Below are positions 55,923 through 64,000 of a stretch of 64,000 nt of DNA, piece after piece. Every line of letters begins with the position of its first letter. Position 1 is the first letter of the stretch. The position numbers and the translations under genes are program-made. Under the pieces are notes generated by a model, which did no database searches, had not been told where the DNA came from, and worked only from the letters and a program-made list of their open reading frames with translations. The DNA is from Paenibacillus sediminis (GTDB lineage: Bacteria > Bacillota > Bacilli > Paenibacillales > Paenibacillaceae). Where the stretch lies: contig NZ_JAGGKP010000001.1 of the NCBI RefSeq assembly GCF_017873765.1, positions 372,001 to 436,000 of the forward strand, given 5' to 3'.

Positions 55923-56255
55923 ATGAGCGATCAAGACCACAACCATAACCACGATCATCACCATCACCATCATGACCATGATCATGACCACGACCACGAT
56001 CATGAAGAGTTTGTACTAACATTAACTGACGAAGATGGCAATGATGTGGAAATGGTCCTTGTAGAGACCTTTGACATTGGTGAACAAGTTTACGCATTGC
56101 TGCTAGACCGTAACAATCCAGAAGCAGACGGCGTCATCTTACGTATGGAAGAAGAAAACGAAGAAATGGTGCTCTACAACATTGAGGATGAAGAAGAATG
56201 GGCTCGTGTAGAAGAAGCGTACAATGAGCTTGTTGCAAGACATAATCAAGGTTGA
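55923..56255 (+). CDS. DUF1292 protein with a histidine-rich N-terminus
   Basis: 110 residues. The C-terminal part (FVLTLTDEDGNDVEMVLVET ... EEEWARVEEAYNELV) is the DUF1292/YrzB domain. The N-terminus is almost only His and Asp (about 17 His in the first 33 residues), a likely metal-binding or chaperone-like tail. CGAGG ends about seven bases before ATG 55923; the frame is open to 55830 without support. In many Firmicutes the gene lies near yrrK/alaS; here it does not. Confidence 0.85.
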   Translation: MSDQDHNHNHDHHHHHHDHDHDHDHDHEEFVLTLTDEDGNDVEMVLVETFDIGEQVYALLLDRNNPEADGVILRMEEENEEMVLYNIEDEEEWARVEEAYNELVARHNQG

Positions 56256-56270
56256 TCATAAAAAAGCAGA

Positions 56271-56296
56271 AGCTCCCGTAATGGGAGCTTTTTTTG
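56271..56296. terminator. Terminator between DUF1292 and the decarboxylase
   Basis: AGCTCCC and GGGAGCT pair around GTAAT with seven Ts on the plus strand and As on the other side, so it can serve both converging genes. Confidence 0.9.
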
Positions 56297-56316
56297 ATTG
56301 AAAGAATACTTGAGTT

Positions 56317-57792
56317 TTAGAAAATAGCGTCTGCTTCCACGATCACTTTAACATTTTGAATCGTACGATCTTCCGGTCCTTTTACAGGTAATCCGACTTC
56401 GACATGGTCAACAATATAGTCAATATTTTTCTGCGTAATGACTTCACCTGGAAGCAGAATTGGAATGCCTGGCGGATAAACGTAGATGAATTCCGCAATA
56501 ATGCGTCCTGCAGATTCTTTAAATGGAATCACTTCTGTATCCGCATAAAAAGCATCGCGTGGAATAAGTGACAGCTGCGGAATTTCAGGGATTTTGACAA
56601 CGAGTTCGTTGGCAGTGTTCACATTATAGTAAGTTTTCGAAAGTTCACGCAGTGCCGTTAGAAGCGTATTTACAGTCTCCTCAGTATCCCCAGGAGTGAC
56701 TAAGCACAAAATGTTGTACATATCGCTAAGCTCTACTTCGATGTTATAATGCTCTCTCAGCCAATTCTCCGTCTCATAGCCTGTTAAACCAAGATGACGT
56801 ACATGAATCGCAACTTTGGTAGGGTCTAGATTATATGTCGCCTCTCCGCCGAGAATTTCTTCCCCGAAGCAGTATAATCCATCGATTTTGTTAATTTCAC
56901 TTCGCGCATATTGCGCTAAGTCAATCGCTCTTTGTGCCATCTCATGGCCGTTGATTGCTAAATTCCGTCTTGCGGTATCGAGTGAAGCAAGCAATATATA
57001 TGAAGTTGACGTTGTGGTCAACATGCTAATGATCGTCTGAACACGCTGAGGATTTACATATCCATTTTTTACATTTAAATTAAGGACAGAGCTTTGGGTC
57101 ATTGAGCCGCCAAGCTTGTGCACGCTCGTTGCCGCCATATCGGCTCCTGCTTCCATGGCTGACATAGGCAGATCTTCATGGAAATGAATGAGCACGCCGT
57201 GCGCTTCGTCGACCAAGACAGGAACGTCGAAGCTGTGTGCTAGATCCACGATTTCTTTCAGATTTGCACAAACCCCGTAGTACGTTGGGTTGATAACGAG
57301 TACGGCCTTTGCGTCTGGATGACGCTCAAGAGCGCGGCGTACCGAACGTGTCGTAATGCCATGGTCAATCCCTAAATTCTCATCGCGAGCAGGAGATACG
57401 AAGATTGGTTTAGCTCCTGAAAAAATAATGGCAGACATGACTGATTTATGGATATTTCGAGGGACAATAATTTTGTCACCCGGCGAGCAAATCGATAAAA
57501 TCATCGTCATGATTGCGCCGCTCGTACCTTGTACGGAGAAATATGTATAGTCCGCACCGAAGGCATCTGCAGCAAGCTGCTGAGCTTCTTCAATCACACC
57601 AGTCGGTTGATGCAAATCGTCGAGAGGTGCAATGTTAATCAAGTCTATGGAAAGGGCGTTATCGCCTATAAATTTACGAAATTCTTGATCTGTACCCACA
57701 CCTTTTTTATGTCCTGGAATATGAAATTGCACAGGATTGTTCGCCGCATGATTTTTCAGTGCGGTAAATAATGGAGTTCGGTGATGATTCAT
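56317..57792 (-). CDS. speA: Orn/Lys/Arg decarboxylase (arginine decarboxylase-like)
   Basis: 491 residues from ATG 57792, the usual length of Bacillus SpeA; the frame is open to a TTG at 57807 that lies on a purine run. It is a PLP fold I enzyme that makes agmatine from arginine (or cadaverine from lysine). The N-terminus FHIPGHKKGVG, the lysine motif TSVHKLGGSMTQSS and the C-terminal YPPGIPILLPGE are typical. Among short Gram-positive decarboxylases the substrate cannot be settled by eye, so the symbol is tentative. It would feed polyamine synthesis. Confidence 0.85.
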   Translation of the reverse strand: MNHHRTPLFTALKNHAANNPVQFHIPGHKKGVGTDQEFRKFIGDNALSIDLINIAPLDDLHQPTGVIEEAQQLAADAFGADYTYFSVQGTSGAIMTMILSICSPGDKIIVPRNIHKSVMSAIIFSGAKPIFVSPARDENLGIDHGITTRSVRRALERHPDAKAVLVINPTYYGVCANLKEIVDLAHSFDVPVLVDEAHGVLIHFHEDLPMSAMEAGADMAATSVHKLGGSMTQSSVLNLNVKNGYVNPQRVQTIISMLTTTSTSYILLASLDTARRNLAINGHEMAQRAIDLAQYARSEINKIDGLYCFGEEILGGEATYNLDPTKVAIHVRHLGLTGYETENWLREHYNIEVELSDMYNILCLVTPGDTEETVNTLLTALRELSKTYYNVNTANELVVKIPEIPQLSLIPRDAFYADTEVIPFKESAGRIIAEFIYVYPPGIPILLPGEVITQKNIDYIVDHVEVGLPVKGPEDRTIQNVKVIVEADAIF

Positions 57793-57837
57793 TTTAAGTT
57801 CCCACAACCTTTCAGCCTATAAATATAAACAAAAATG

Positions 57838-57865
57838 AGTATAGCAAATTGAGGGGCGAATGCAA
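57838..57865 (-). promoter_or_regulatory. Putative promoter of the decarboxylase gene
   Basis: On the minus strand TTGCAT (57865-57860) and TATACT (57843-57838) are 16 bases apart, 46 bases before ATG 57792. Confidence 0.4.
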
Positions 57866-57936
57866 GTGGTTGTTTGTAGGGAAAGCTATAACAAGCGATG
57901 TCTTAACAGAGCTGATCACCTTGAAGGAAGGAATGC

Positions 57937-59181
57937 ATGATGAAAAGTTCTGCCTTTCATGGGCTTAAACAATTGCTTACACAATCATTATTTATAAAAG
58001 TATGGATTATTATGTTCCTTGTTGAATTTGTTAAAGGTTCATTGCTCGTTACCATTCTTCCCGTATATATGGGACATGTGCTGAAATTTTCGGCATTCGC
58101 CATTGGGATTTCTTTTGCCTTGCAATATATCGGAGATAATGCTTTTCGCAGTCCAGCAGGCTGGCTGATCGATAGAATGGGTTTTCGGAAGACGATGACC
58201 TTAGGGATGTCACTTACGCTCGTTGCTGTAGCTGTTATGGCTTTCTCGAAAAACGCCAGTTTGATGGTCACTGCTTGCGGGCTGCTTGGTGTTGGCACTG
58301 CGCCGCTCTGGCCTTGTGTCATGCGCGGGCTTACTCCGGATTCAGGTCGGAACGAGCAGTTCGGCTTAGCCATGGGGGTTATTCAAATATCGTCATTAGG
58401 CGGAACGGGTGCTGGACCGATTGCAGCGAATTTTCTCGTTGGCCGTTCATATACCGCTGTTTTTTGGATACTGCTCATCTGTGTGGGCATCGTTATTATG
58501 TTATCGCTTAAACTTCCTAGTCATACGGGGAAATCCACTAAGAAAGATGGACATGAACATGAGCATCTGACGAAAAATATACAGCATTTGTTTAGACAAA
58601 TTAGAGATCATCTCCATATAAGCTGGTTATTGTTCCCCGCATTATTTTTGCAAACTTTTGCTATTGGATTAATTACGCCGGTCATAACGCTCTATGTACG
58701 GACTGAACTTAATTTATCAGCGCAAATGTACAGCATCATGATGATTGTTGGCGGCGGACTCACAGTACTTGGATTGATCCCTGTGGGGAAATGGGTGGAC
58801 AGAGTCGGTACCAGGTGGTTTTTGCACGCTGGATTTCTACTGGCCGCACTTTCATTGGGAGGCTTGGCGGCGGTTCGGTCGCTGCCTCTTATTTGGACGA
58901 TCGTCATTTGTCTCAGTATTAGCTATGCATTTATTTTACCGACATGGGACACGATGCTGTCTCATTTGTTGCCTGAGAAGGAGCGGGGAACTGTATGGGG
59001 GTTGTTTCTAACGGTGCAAGGGTCAGGGATGGTGTTAGGCCCCATTTTATCCGGTAAGCTGTGGGATAGACTTGGACCGTCTGCGCCATTTTGGGCAAGC
59101 TCAGCAGTGATGGGTACCCTGTTCCTTATTCATATTATGCTGACGAACACACATAAGGGGAGAGAGATGGCAGAGGGATAA
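57937..59181 (+). CDS. MFS transporter
   Basis: 414 residues with twelve predicted helices. The motif A loop reads GWLIDRMGFRKTMTLGM after helix 2 and again VGKWVDRVGTRWFLHAG in the second half, showing the usual two-fold repeat. A central cytoplasmic loop of about 40 residues is rich in Lys/His. AAGGAAGGA precedes ATG 57937; ATG 57940 is equal. It is divergent from the decarboxylase, so an amine or amino acid exporter is possible, but no substrate can be read. Confidence 0.87.
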   Translation: MMKSSAFHGLKQLLTQSLFIKVWIIMFLVEFVKGSLLVTILPVYMGHVLKFSAFAIGISFALQYIGDNAFRSPAGWLIDRMGFRKTMTLGMSLTLVAVAVMAFSKNASLMVTACGLLGVGTAPLWPCVMRGLTPDSGRNEQFGLAMGVIQISSLGGTGAGPIAANFLVGRSYTAVFWILLICVGIVIMLSLKLPSHTGKSTKKDGHEHEHLTKNIQHLFRQIRDHLHISWLLFPALFLQTFAIGLITPVITLYVRTELNLSAQMYSIMMIVGGGLTVLGLIPVGKWVDRVGTRWFLHAGFLLAALSLGGLAAVRSLPLIWTIVICLSISYAFILPTWDTMLSHLLPEKERGTVWGLFLTVQGSGMVLGPILSGKLWDRLGPSAPFWASSAVMGTLFLIHIMLTNTHKGREMAEG

Positions 59182-59202
59182 TGCCTTCATAGAACGGCAG
59201 AA

Positions 59203-59229
59203 GGAGCGGGATAAACCGCTCCTTTTTTG
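59203..59229. terminator. Terminator between the MFS and DUF1054 genes
   Basis: GGAGCGG pairs with CCGCTCC around six bases, followed by six Ts. Confidence 0.88.
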
Positions 59230-59234
59230 TAAAC

Positions 59235-59858
59235 TCAAAATGCCATTTTATAAAGCGGAAGCAGCGTCTCAAATGTCTGTTCAATCTTCTGCACAAGCTT
59301 CTCCCCGTCACGCAGCAATTCATCATCACGATGAATTTGTAAGCCGCACAAAATTTCGGACTTCTTCACAGTAGCCAATTTAACGCTCATTTCTTTGAAG
59401 TCTTGATCCTCTAGTTCAGCATGCAGAGTACCGCCCGGCTGCATATGGTCAAGTGACCAATAGAAGTTATCAGGTACCGTCTTTTTCACTTTATTTATAT
59501 TTTGCTCAAGGGAATGAGCGAAGGTTACTTTATTAGGGCTTTCATATATAACCGCAAAAATAATAAACAAGTGTGTTGAGAACATGCCTACTTGAAAGTG
59601 AGGCAGCGCTTTATAGCCGCGTTTGCTGCTTGCCCATGCTACCCATGTATCATTCGGCGGATTCACTTTACGGCGTGCATGTTTGGCGACATGCGGGAAC
59701 ATTTCTTCACCGCACAGCGCAGATAAGTAAGGCGACAAGACTTTGCCGAGCTCGTTCAATTTCGGACGAACATGCTGGATTAGAGCTTCCATCCGGGGCT
59801 CGAGCCCTGGAATCGTCATTACATCAAAGTCCTGCTCCGTAAAGCCTGTAAATGTCAT
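59235..59858 (-). CDS. DUF1054 / UPF0637 family protein (YktB-like)
   Basis: 207 residues starting MTFTGFTEQDFDVMTIPGLEPRM, the conserved beginning of the family, with RKVNPPNDTWVAWASSKRGYK in the middle. The family is widespread in Firmicutes and uncharacterised to my knowledge. AAGGAGG lies eight bases before the ATG at 59858. It converges on the MFS gene. Confidence 0.88.
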   Translation of the reverse strand: MTFTGFTEQDFDVMTIPGLEPRMEALIQHVRPKLNELGKVLSPYLSALCGEEMFPHVAKHARRKVNPPNDTWVAWASSKRGYKALPHFQVGMFSTHLFIIFAVIYESPNKVTFAHSLEQNINKVKKTVPDNFYWSLDHMQPGGTLHAELEDQDFKEMSVKLATVKKSEILCGLQIHRDDELLRDGEKLVQKIEQTFETLLPLYKMAF

Positions 59859-60010
59859 TCGTTTAGAGCCTCCTTTTCAAACTTCTGTTTATTATAGCAT
59901 ATCAAAAATAGTCAATAATCCAAGTTACCGATACATATGATGAAGTATAAGATAGAGTAAAGTATCAGATTGCCTTCAGCAAATTCGCTAATAAGCAAGG
60001 AGGGAGTGCC

Positions 60011-60607
60011 GTGAATAAAAGCTATGAAGTTGAATATTCGAATTTAGAGCTCAGGTTCGATCGTCGGCATATCCAAAATCTGATCAAAGATTTGATTCAG
60101 GAAGGATATTCCTTATATTGGAGTGAGAACGAATCATTGTTTATCGTGTCAGTTCGAACAGGACGAAGGTTAGTTAAACTGCGTTTCCAGCGAATGAAGA
60201 ACGGATATAAAATGGTGGGTGATTACATTATAAAGGATGCCAAGTTGGCGGAATGGCTGGAGAAGTTAATTGAGGATACAAGGGGGCACGCCGTTGTCAA
60301 ACGGTTCAAAGATCGCCAAATATTAATTGAAAGCATTCTGTTCGGTGAAGTAATCCAGCTTGTAGAAGTTCAAGGATTCGAACAGCGAGTGTTGTTTCAG
60401 AAAGGTCCTAACTTGACTGCTGAAGATATTTTCAAAATATATACGTCACAGGCTGCGGAACGAAGGCTCGAGCTGCTTCGATACGAGATGGATGATGAAC
60501 TTGAACGGCTGTTTGAGGCGATGAGAGCAGGAGATGAAGAGAAAGCAGCTCTGTGCAAAGAAAAATTAAAGAGAATCCGGCGTGAGTTGCTGCTGCTTGA
60601 ATGGTAA
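60011..60607 (+). CDS. Unknown protein with C-terminal coiled coil (198 residues)
   Basis: GTG start behind AAGGAGGGAG. The first 140 residues look alpha/beta (RHIQNLIKDLIQEGYSLYWS, VVKRFKDRQILIESILFGEV). The last 50 are a charged helix (LELLRYEMDDELERLFEAMR ... EKLKRIRREL). Similar Paenibacillus proteins are often labelled as nonribosomal peptide synthetase modules, which nothing in this sequence supports. Cytoplasmic, function unknown. Confidence 0.75.
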   Translation: MNKSYEVEYSNLELRFDRRHIQNLIKDLIQEGYSLYWSENESLFIVSVRTGRRLVKLRFQRMKNGYKMVGDYIIKDAKLAEWLEKLIEDTRGHAVVKRFKDRQILIESILFGEVIQLVEVQGFEQRVLFQKGPNLTAEDIFKIYTSQAAERRLELLRYEMDDELERLFEAMRAGDEEKAALCKEKLKRIRRELLLLEW

Positions 60608-60756
60608 GCGGCGGCTTTTGCTGAGGAAATATGAATTTTTAAGTTGTGAGTATGAGGAATTGATGAGAATTGTCCACATTTTGTTCCCTTCTTTTTGCAA
60701 AAACTGTAAAATGGAAAATATCTACACAAAATAGTTATTGAAAAGGAGAGAACCAG

Positions 60757-62166
60757 ATGGCGAAACAACAAATTGGCGTAATAGGTCTTGCCGTAATGGG
60801 CAAAAATTTAGCTCTTAACATTGAGAGTAAAGGGTTCACAGTTTCTGTTTACAATCGCTCTCCAGAAAAAACGAATGATCTTCTGAAAGAAGCAGAAGGC
60901 AAAAAATTATTCGGTACGTTTTCAATTGAACAATTTGTAGATTCCTTAGAAACGCCTCGTAAAATTTTAATTATGGTACAAGCCGGCAAAGCGACCGATG
61001 CAACGATCGAACAGCTTCTGCCGCACTTGGATTCAGGGGACATTATTATTGATGGCGGAAACGCATATTTCCCTGACACACAGCGTCGCAGTAAAGAGCT
61101 AGAAGAGAAAGGATTTCGTTTTATCGGCGCAGGCGTATCCGGCGGTGAAGAAGGTGCTCTGAAAGGGCCTTCCATTATGCCTGGAGGTCAAGAAAGTGCA
61201 TATAAGCTGGTAGAGCCAATTCTGACAGCGATATCGGCTAAAGTAAACGGAGAACCTTGCTGTACATATATTGGTCCAGATGGTGCCGGACATTACGTGA
61301 AAATGGTTCATAACGGAATTGAATACGGGGATATGCAGCTGATCGGAGAAGCTTATCATTTGCTGAAGGACGTGTTAGGACTTCAAGCTGAGCAGTTCCA
61401 CGAAATTTTCTCCGACTGGAATGAAGGAGAGCTCGATAGTTATCTCATTGAAATTACGGGGGATATTTTCTCCCACTATGATGCGGATACGGGTAAACCA
61501 ATCGTCGACGTCATTCTAGACGTAGCCGGGCAAAAGGGTACAGGCAAATGGACGAGTCAAAGTTCTCTAGACCTAGGTGTTCCACTGACTATGATTACGG
61601 AATCTGTATTCTCCCGTTTCTTGTCTGCGATGAAGGAAGAGCGTGTCGCTGCCAGCAAAATTTTGAGTGGTCCTGAAGTGAAGCCATTTGATGGAGATAA
61701 GGCAGATTTCATCGAGAAGGTCCGTAAAGCATTATTTGCTAGTAAAATTGTATCTTACGCACAAGGCTTCGCTCAGCTGCGCGTAGCTTCAGATGAATAT
61801 AACTGGAATTTGAACTACGGTAATCTCGCTAAAATCTGGCGCGGAGGCTGCATTATTCGTTCTCGGTTCTTACAGAACATTAACGATGCCTATGAGAACA
61901 ATCCAGAGCTGAAAAATTTGCTGCTTGACCCATTCTTCAAAAATGTTATCGAATCTTATCAAGACGCATGGCGTGAAATTGTGGCTATAGCTGTATCCCG
62001 CGGTATTCCTGTACCTGGATTCTCGAGTGCGCTGGCTTATTTCGACAGCTACCGCACAGAACGATTGCCTGCGAACCTGCTGCAAGCACAGCGCGACTAT
62101 TTCGGCGCCCATACATTCAAACGTGTGGACAAAGAAGGCGTCTTCCATCACAATTGGATAGACTAA
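60757..62166 (+). CDS. gndA: 6-phosphogluconate dehydrogenase (decarboxylating)
   Basis: 469 residues. It oxidises 6-phosphogluconate to ribulose 5-phosphate with NADP in the pentose phosphate pathway. The Rossmann motif [18 protein letters not shown], the substrate motif [18 protein letters not shown] and catalytic [13 protein letters not shown] are intact; GHNWIDH-like end reads [18 protein letters not shown] precedes the ATG. Length is that of the long NADP-dependent form. It stands alone between two hairpins. Confidence 0.96.
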   Translation: MAKQQIGVIGLAVMGKNLALNIESKGFTVSVYNRSPEKTNDLLKEAEGKKLFGTFSIEQFVDSLETPRKILIMVQAGKATDATIEQLLPHLDSGDIIIDGGNAYFPDTQRRSKELEEKGFRFIGAGVSGGEEGALKGPSIMPGGQESAYKLVEPILTAISAKVNGEPCCTYIGPDGAGHYVKMVHNGIEYGDMQLIGEAYHLLKDVLGLQAEQFHEIFSDWNEGELDSYLIEITGDIFSHYDADTGKPIVDVILDVAGQKGTGKWTSQSSLDLGVPLTMITESVFSRFLSAMKEERVAASKILSGPEVKPFDGDKADFIEKVRKALFASKIVSYAQGFAQLRVASDEYNWNLNYGNLAKIWRGGCIIRSRFLQNINDAYENNPELKNLLLDPFFKNVIESYQDAWREIVAIAVSRGIPVPGFSSALAYFDSYRTERLPANLLQAQRDYFGAHTFKRVDKEGVFHHNWID

Positions 62167-62185
62167 TGAACCATTTCTGAAATAC

Positions 62186-62235
62186 AAGTGGCGAAGCGTT
62201 AATTCAGTATTGGATTGGCTTTTCGCCGCTTTTTT
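62186..62235 (+). terminator. Terminator after gndA
   Basis: AAGTGGCGAA pairs with TTCGCCGCTT (one wobble) over a long loop, followed by six Ts. Confidence 0.75.
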
Positions 62236-62285
62236 GCTATGATAACTAAAAAAATAATAGGTCTTGTACAAGAAGGTGGGACAGT

Positions 62286-62798
62286 TTGAGGCAGCATGGG
62301 AAAAACATTATCCTCGTTGGAATGATGGGTACCGGTAAATCAACCGTTGCGCGGCTGCTGGCAGAGCAGTTAGGTTACAGTCTAGTCGATTTAGATGCAG
62401 CGATTGTGGACAGTGCGGGCTCTTCAATACCTGAGATATTCGCCGAGAAGGGTGAAACGTATTTTCGAGACTTAGAATCAGAGGTGCTTGAGAAGGTTCT
62501 GCAATCAGATCGGCAAATTATTGCTACGGGCGGCGGTGTTGTTCTTAGACCTGCGAACCGTGAACGGATGCTAGAGCAGGGCTGGGTAGTTGCGCTGCAA
62601 GCAAGTGCAGACGTTATCGTATCACGAGTAGGTCAAGATTCAGGTAGACCGCTTCTTGCAGGGGATGTCAACGAACGTGTGAAACGAATTTTGGAGGAGC
62701 GTAAAGATGCGTATGACTTTGCGCATCTCACGATCGACACGTCAACCCTTTCTGTGGAGAAAGTCGCGCAGCAAATTTTAGCGCATTACCGCGTCTAA
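62286..62798 (+). CDS. aroK: Shikimate kinase
   Basis: 170 residues with a TTG start; AAGGTGGG lies about five bases upstream. It phosphorylates shikimate to shikimate 3-phosphate, one step before AroA, whose gene starts at 63261. Walker A GMMGTGKST, the shikimate-binding DLDAAIVDSAG and IPEIFAEKGETYFRDLE, the GGGVV loop and the lid SGRPLL are all present. In-frame GGGKNI-proximal ATGs are too far in, so the TTG is used. Confidence 0.93.
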   Translation: MRQHGKNIILVGMMGTGKSTVARLLAEQLGYSLVDLDAAIVDSAGSSIPEIFAEKGETYFRDLESEVLEKVLQSDRQIIATGGGVVLRPANRERMLEQGWVVALQASADVIVSRVGQDSGRPLLAGDVNERVKRILEERKDAYDFAHLTIDTSTLSVEKVAQQILAHYRV

Positions 62799-62824
62799 GC
62801 TTGCTAGCTCGGCAGTAATGCGCT
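62780..62824. terminator. Hairpin overlapping the end of aroK
   Basis: AGCGCATTAC (62780-62789, inside aroK) pairs with GTAATGCGCT (62815-62824). It sits between converging genes and could end transcription from either side; no strong T-run. Confidence 0.5.
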
Positions 62825-62841
62825 CTTAGAAAACGGAATTG

Positions 62842-63150
62842 TTATTCTTCTTCCGTGTTATACCATTCAATCATGCCGCCAGTCAGATTGACAACATCGT
62901 CAAATCCGAGCTGCTGTAAGTATTCGCAAGCATGTTCACTGCGTCTGCCGCTGCGGCAAATGAAAATAACTTCGCCGGATTTGTCGATTTCATCAAGGCG
63001 AGCTGGAATTTGTCCGAGGGGAATATGTTTGGCGCCAGGGATCATTCCTGTTGCTACTTCCTCATCTTCACGGACATCGATCATTTCTATTTTCTCGCCG
63101 GCATTAAGGCGGCGTCTTAATTCGGTTGGTTCAATTTGGGCAACTGACAT
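62842..63150 (-). CDS. Rhodanese-like domain protein
   Basis: 102 residues, a single rhodanese domain. The active-site loop is FICRSGRRS, with the catalytic cysteine that would carry persulfide. The N-terminal MIDVREDEEVATGMIPGAKHIPL is typical. AAAGGGG lies about eight bases before the ATG. It lies between aroK and aroA on the opposite strand, so it is probably unrelated to them. It may act in sulfur transfer like the DsrE protein at 23596. Confidence 0.9.
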   Translation of the reverse strand: MSVAQIEPTELRRRLNAGEKIEMIDVREDEEVATGMIPGAKHIPLGQIPARLDEIDKSGEVIFICRSGRRSEHACEYLQQLGFDDVVNLTGGMIEWYNTEEE

Positions 63151-63260
63151 ATTGTTTTCCCCTTTCGTGTAATTTATCTAAATGATACCGAAGCAACATT
63201 TAAGCTGTCAATTCAAGGGGATGCCTTAGGTAGACAGTTATAAATAAAGGAGATTAATGT

Positions 63261-64000
63261 ATGGATATTATTGTAAGTCCCACACCTGTTTTAAATGGAG
63301 AGATTCAAGCGCTATCCTCGAAAAACTACACGACACGTTATTTGCTGGTCGCAGCGCTGGCAGAAGGAACAAGTACAATTTACTACCCTGCTCATAGTGA
63401 AGACAGCGATGCAATGCGTCGCTGCATCCGTGATTTGGGGGCTGTTATCTCGGAGGATGACGAGAAAATTGTGATTACAGGCTTTGGCCGCAGCCCGCGT
63501 GATGTCAAGGAGCTGAACGTTGGCAACGCAGGAGCGGTTCTTCGCTTCTTAATGGCTGTGACCGCTTTATGTAAAGATGTTACGTTCGTCAATACGTATC
63601 CAGATTCGCTCGGCAAACGACCTCATGATGATTTGATTACAGCACTCGGTCAGCTTGGGGTGGAAGTTGAGCACCAGAACGGAAGACTGCCTATTCGCAT
63701 TAAGGGTGGAGAGCCGAAGGGCGGTAAAATAAAGGTATCGGGTGCGGTCAGCTCTCAATATTTAAGCGCTCTGTTGTTCTTGACGCCTCTCCTTGAAGAG
63801 GACAGCGAAATTGAAGTGCTGGATGACCTTAAATCGAAAGTTGTCGTTGGTCAAACGCTTGAAGTGTTAGAGCAGGCAGGGATCGTCATTCATGCGAGTG
63901 AAGATTACATGCATTTTACAGTGCCAGGCAGACAGTCTTATCAGGCAAAAACGTATACGGTTCAAGGTGACTATCCCGGATCAGCTGCGGTGCTCGCGGC
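63261..64000 (+). CDS. aroA: EPSP synthase (3-phosphoshikimate 1-carboxyvinyltransferase), 5' part
   Basis: The first 246 residues of about 430; the gene continues beyond the window. It joins shikimate 3-phosphate and phosphoenolpyruvate in aromatic amino acid synthesis. AAAGGAG lies eight bases before ATG 63261. The N-terminal SSKNYTTRYLLVAALAEGTS carries the conserved lysine and arginine, but with K-N-Y-T-T-R instead of the usual K-S-x-S-x-R, and LNVGNAGAVLRFLMA (rather than N-A-G-T-xx-R) is the PEP-binding loop. These two changes are unusual and worth noting. The later SGAVSSQYLSALL and LGKRPHDDLI motifs are normal. Confidence 0.88.
   Translation, partial: MDIIVSPTPVLNGEIQALSSKNYTTRYLLVAALAEGTSTIYYPAHSEDSDAMRRCIRDLGAVISEDDEKIVITGFGRSPRDVKELNVGNAGAVLRFLMAVTALCKDVTFVNTYPDSLGKRPHDDLITALGQLGVEVEHQNGRLPIRIKGGEPKGGKIKVSGAVSSQYLSALLFLTPLLEEDSEIEVLDDLKSKVVVGQTLEVLEQAGIVIHASEDYMHFTVPGRQSYQAKTYTVQGDYPGSAAVLA

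Noticed and set aside
60011..60607. Annotation as a nonribosomal peptide synthetase module
   Set aside because: The 198-residue protein has no carrier, condensation or adenylation motif.

Overview
This window reads as chromosomal DNA of a Gram-positive, endospore-forming Paenibacillaceae member, most likely Paenibacillus or a close relative. The case rests on AGGAGG-type ribosome binding sites throughout, a PyrR-type attenuator ahead of a pyr operon, DapL-type lysine synthesis, a sporulation-kinase-like histidine kinase, many lipoproteins with clear lipoboxes, and Firmicutes-type carbohydrate ABC transporters without their own ATPase. The species call is inference. No insertion sequence, prophage, integrase or CRISPR array was seen.

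Layout. 1-3.6 kb: partial YteA-type zinc-finger protein (minus strand), lspA, an RluD-type pseudouridine synthase and dapL. 3.6-12.8 kb: pyrimidine operon pyrR-pyrB-pyrC-carA-carB-pyrF-pyrE with a readable promoter, PyrR-binding loop, antiterminator and terminator; pyrP, pyrK and pyrD are absent from it. A compact pair of inverted DnaA-box-like sequences lies between dapL and the pyr promoter. 12.9-20.2 kb: an unusual ABC cluster of ATPase, membrane-fusion lipoprotein, 970-residue FtsX-type permease, second ATPase and solute-binding lipoprotein. 20.2-21.6 kb: a 54-residue ORF, three tRNAs (fMet, a second CAU tRNA, Leu-UAA) and ung. 21.6-24 kb: a four-helix membrane protein, a DUF4395 protein and a minus-strand Crp/Fnr - glutaredoxin-like - DsrE group. 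24-29.6 kb: a KimA-like potassium transporter, a small unknown protein, a sulfite-oxidase-like molybdoprotein, an exported FAD oxidase and a half-length MFS protein.

29.6-51.3 kb is the most distinctive part: about 22 kb of same-strand, closely packed genes that look like one carbohydrate-utilisation locus. It has a LacI regulator with CcpA-type and AAACGTTTCGA operators, a conventional sugar-binding lipoprotein, a 1043-residue solute-binding protein with extra N-terminal beta-rich domains, two permease pairs without an ATPase, an NHL/TPR/Yip1-like membrane protein, a DUF5696-type exported protein, one secreted and one cytoplasmic glycoamylase-family (GH144-like) protein, and two divergent GH35-like enzymes without signal peptides. 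The simplest model is cutting outside the cell, import of oligosaccharides by CUT1-type transporters that share a housekeeping ATPase, and final trimming in the cytoplasm. The substrate is not readable from sequence; a beta-1,2-linked or other uncommon glycan is a reasonable hypothesis.

51.4-64 kb returns to ordinary chromosome: a histidine kinase with a degenerate GGDEF domain, coupled to an AbrB/MazE-like protein; tRNA-Val; several small proteins, including a 45-residue membrane protein; GNAT, DUF3892 and DUF1292 proteins; an arginine/lysine/ornithine decarboxylase; an MFS transporter; a DUF1054 protein; gndA, aroK, a rhodanese protein and the start of aroA, which runs off the window.
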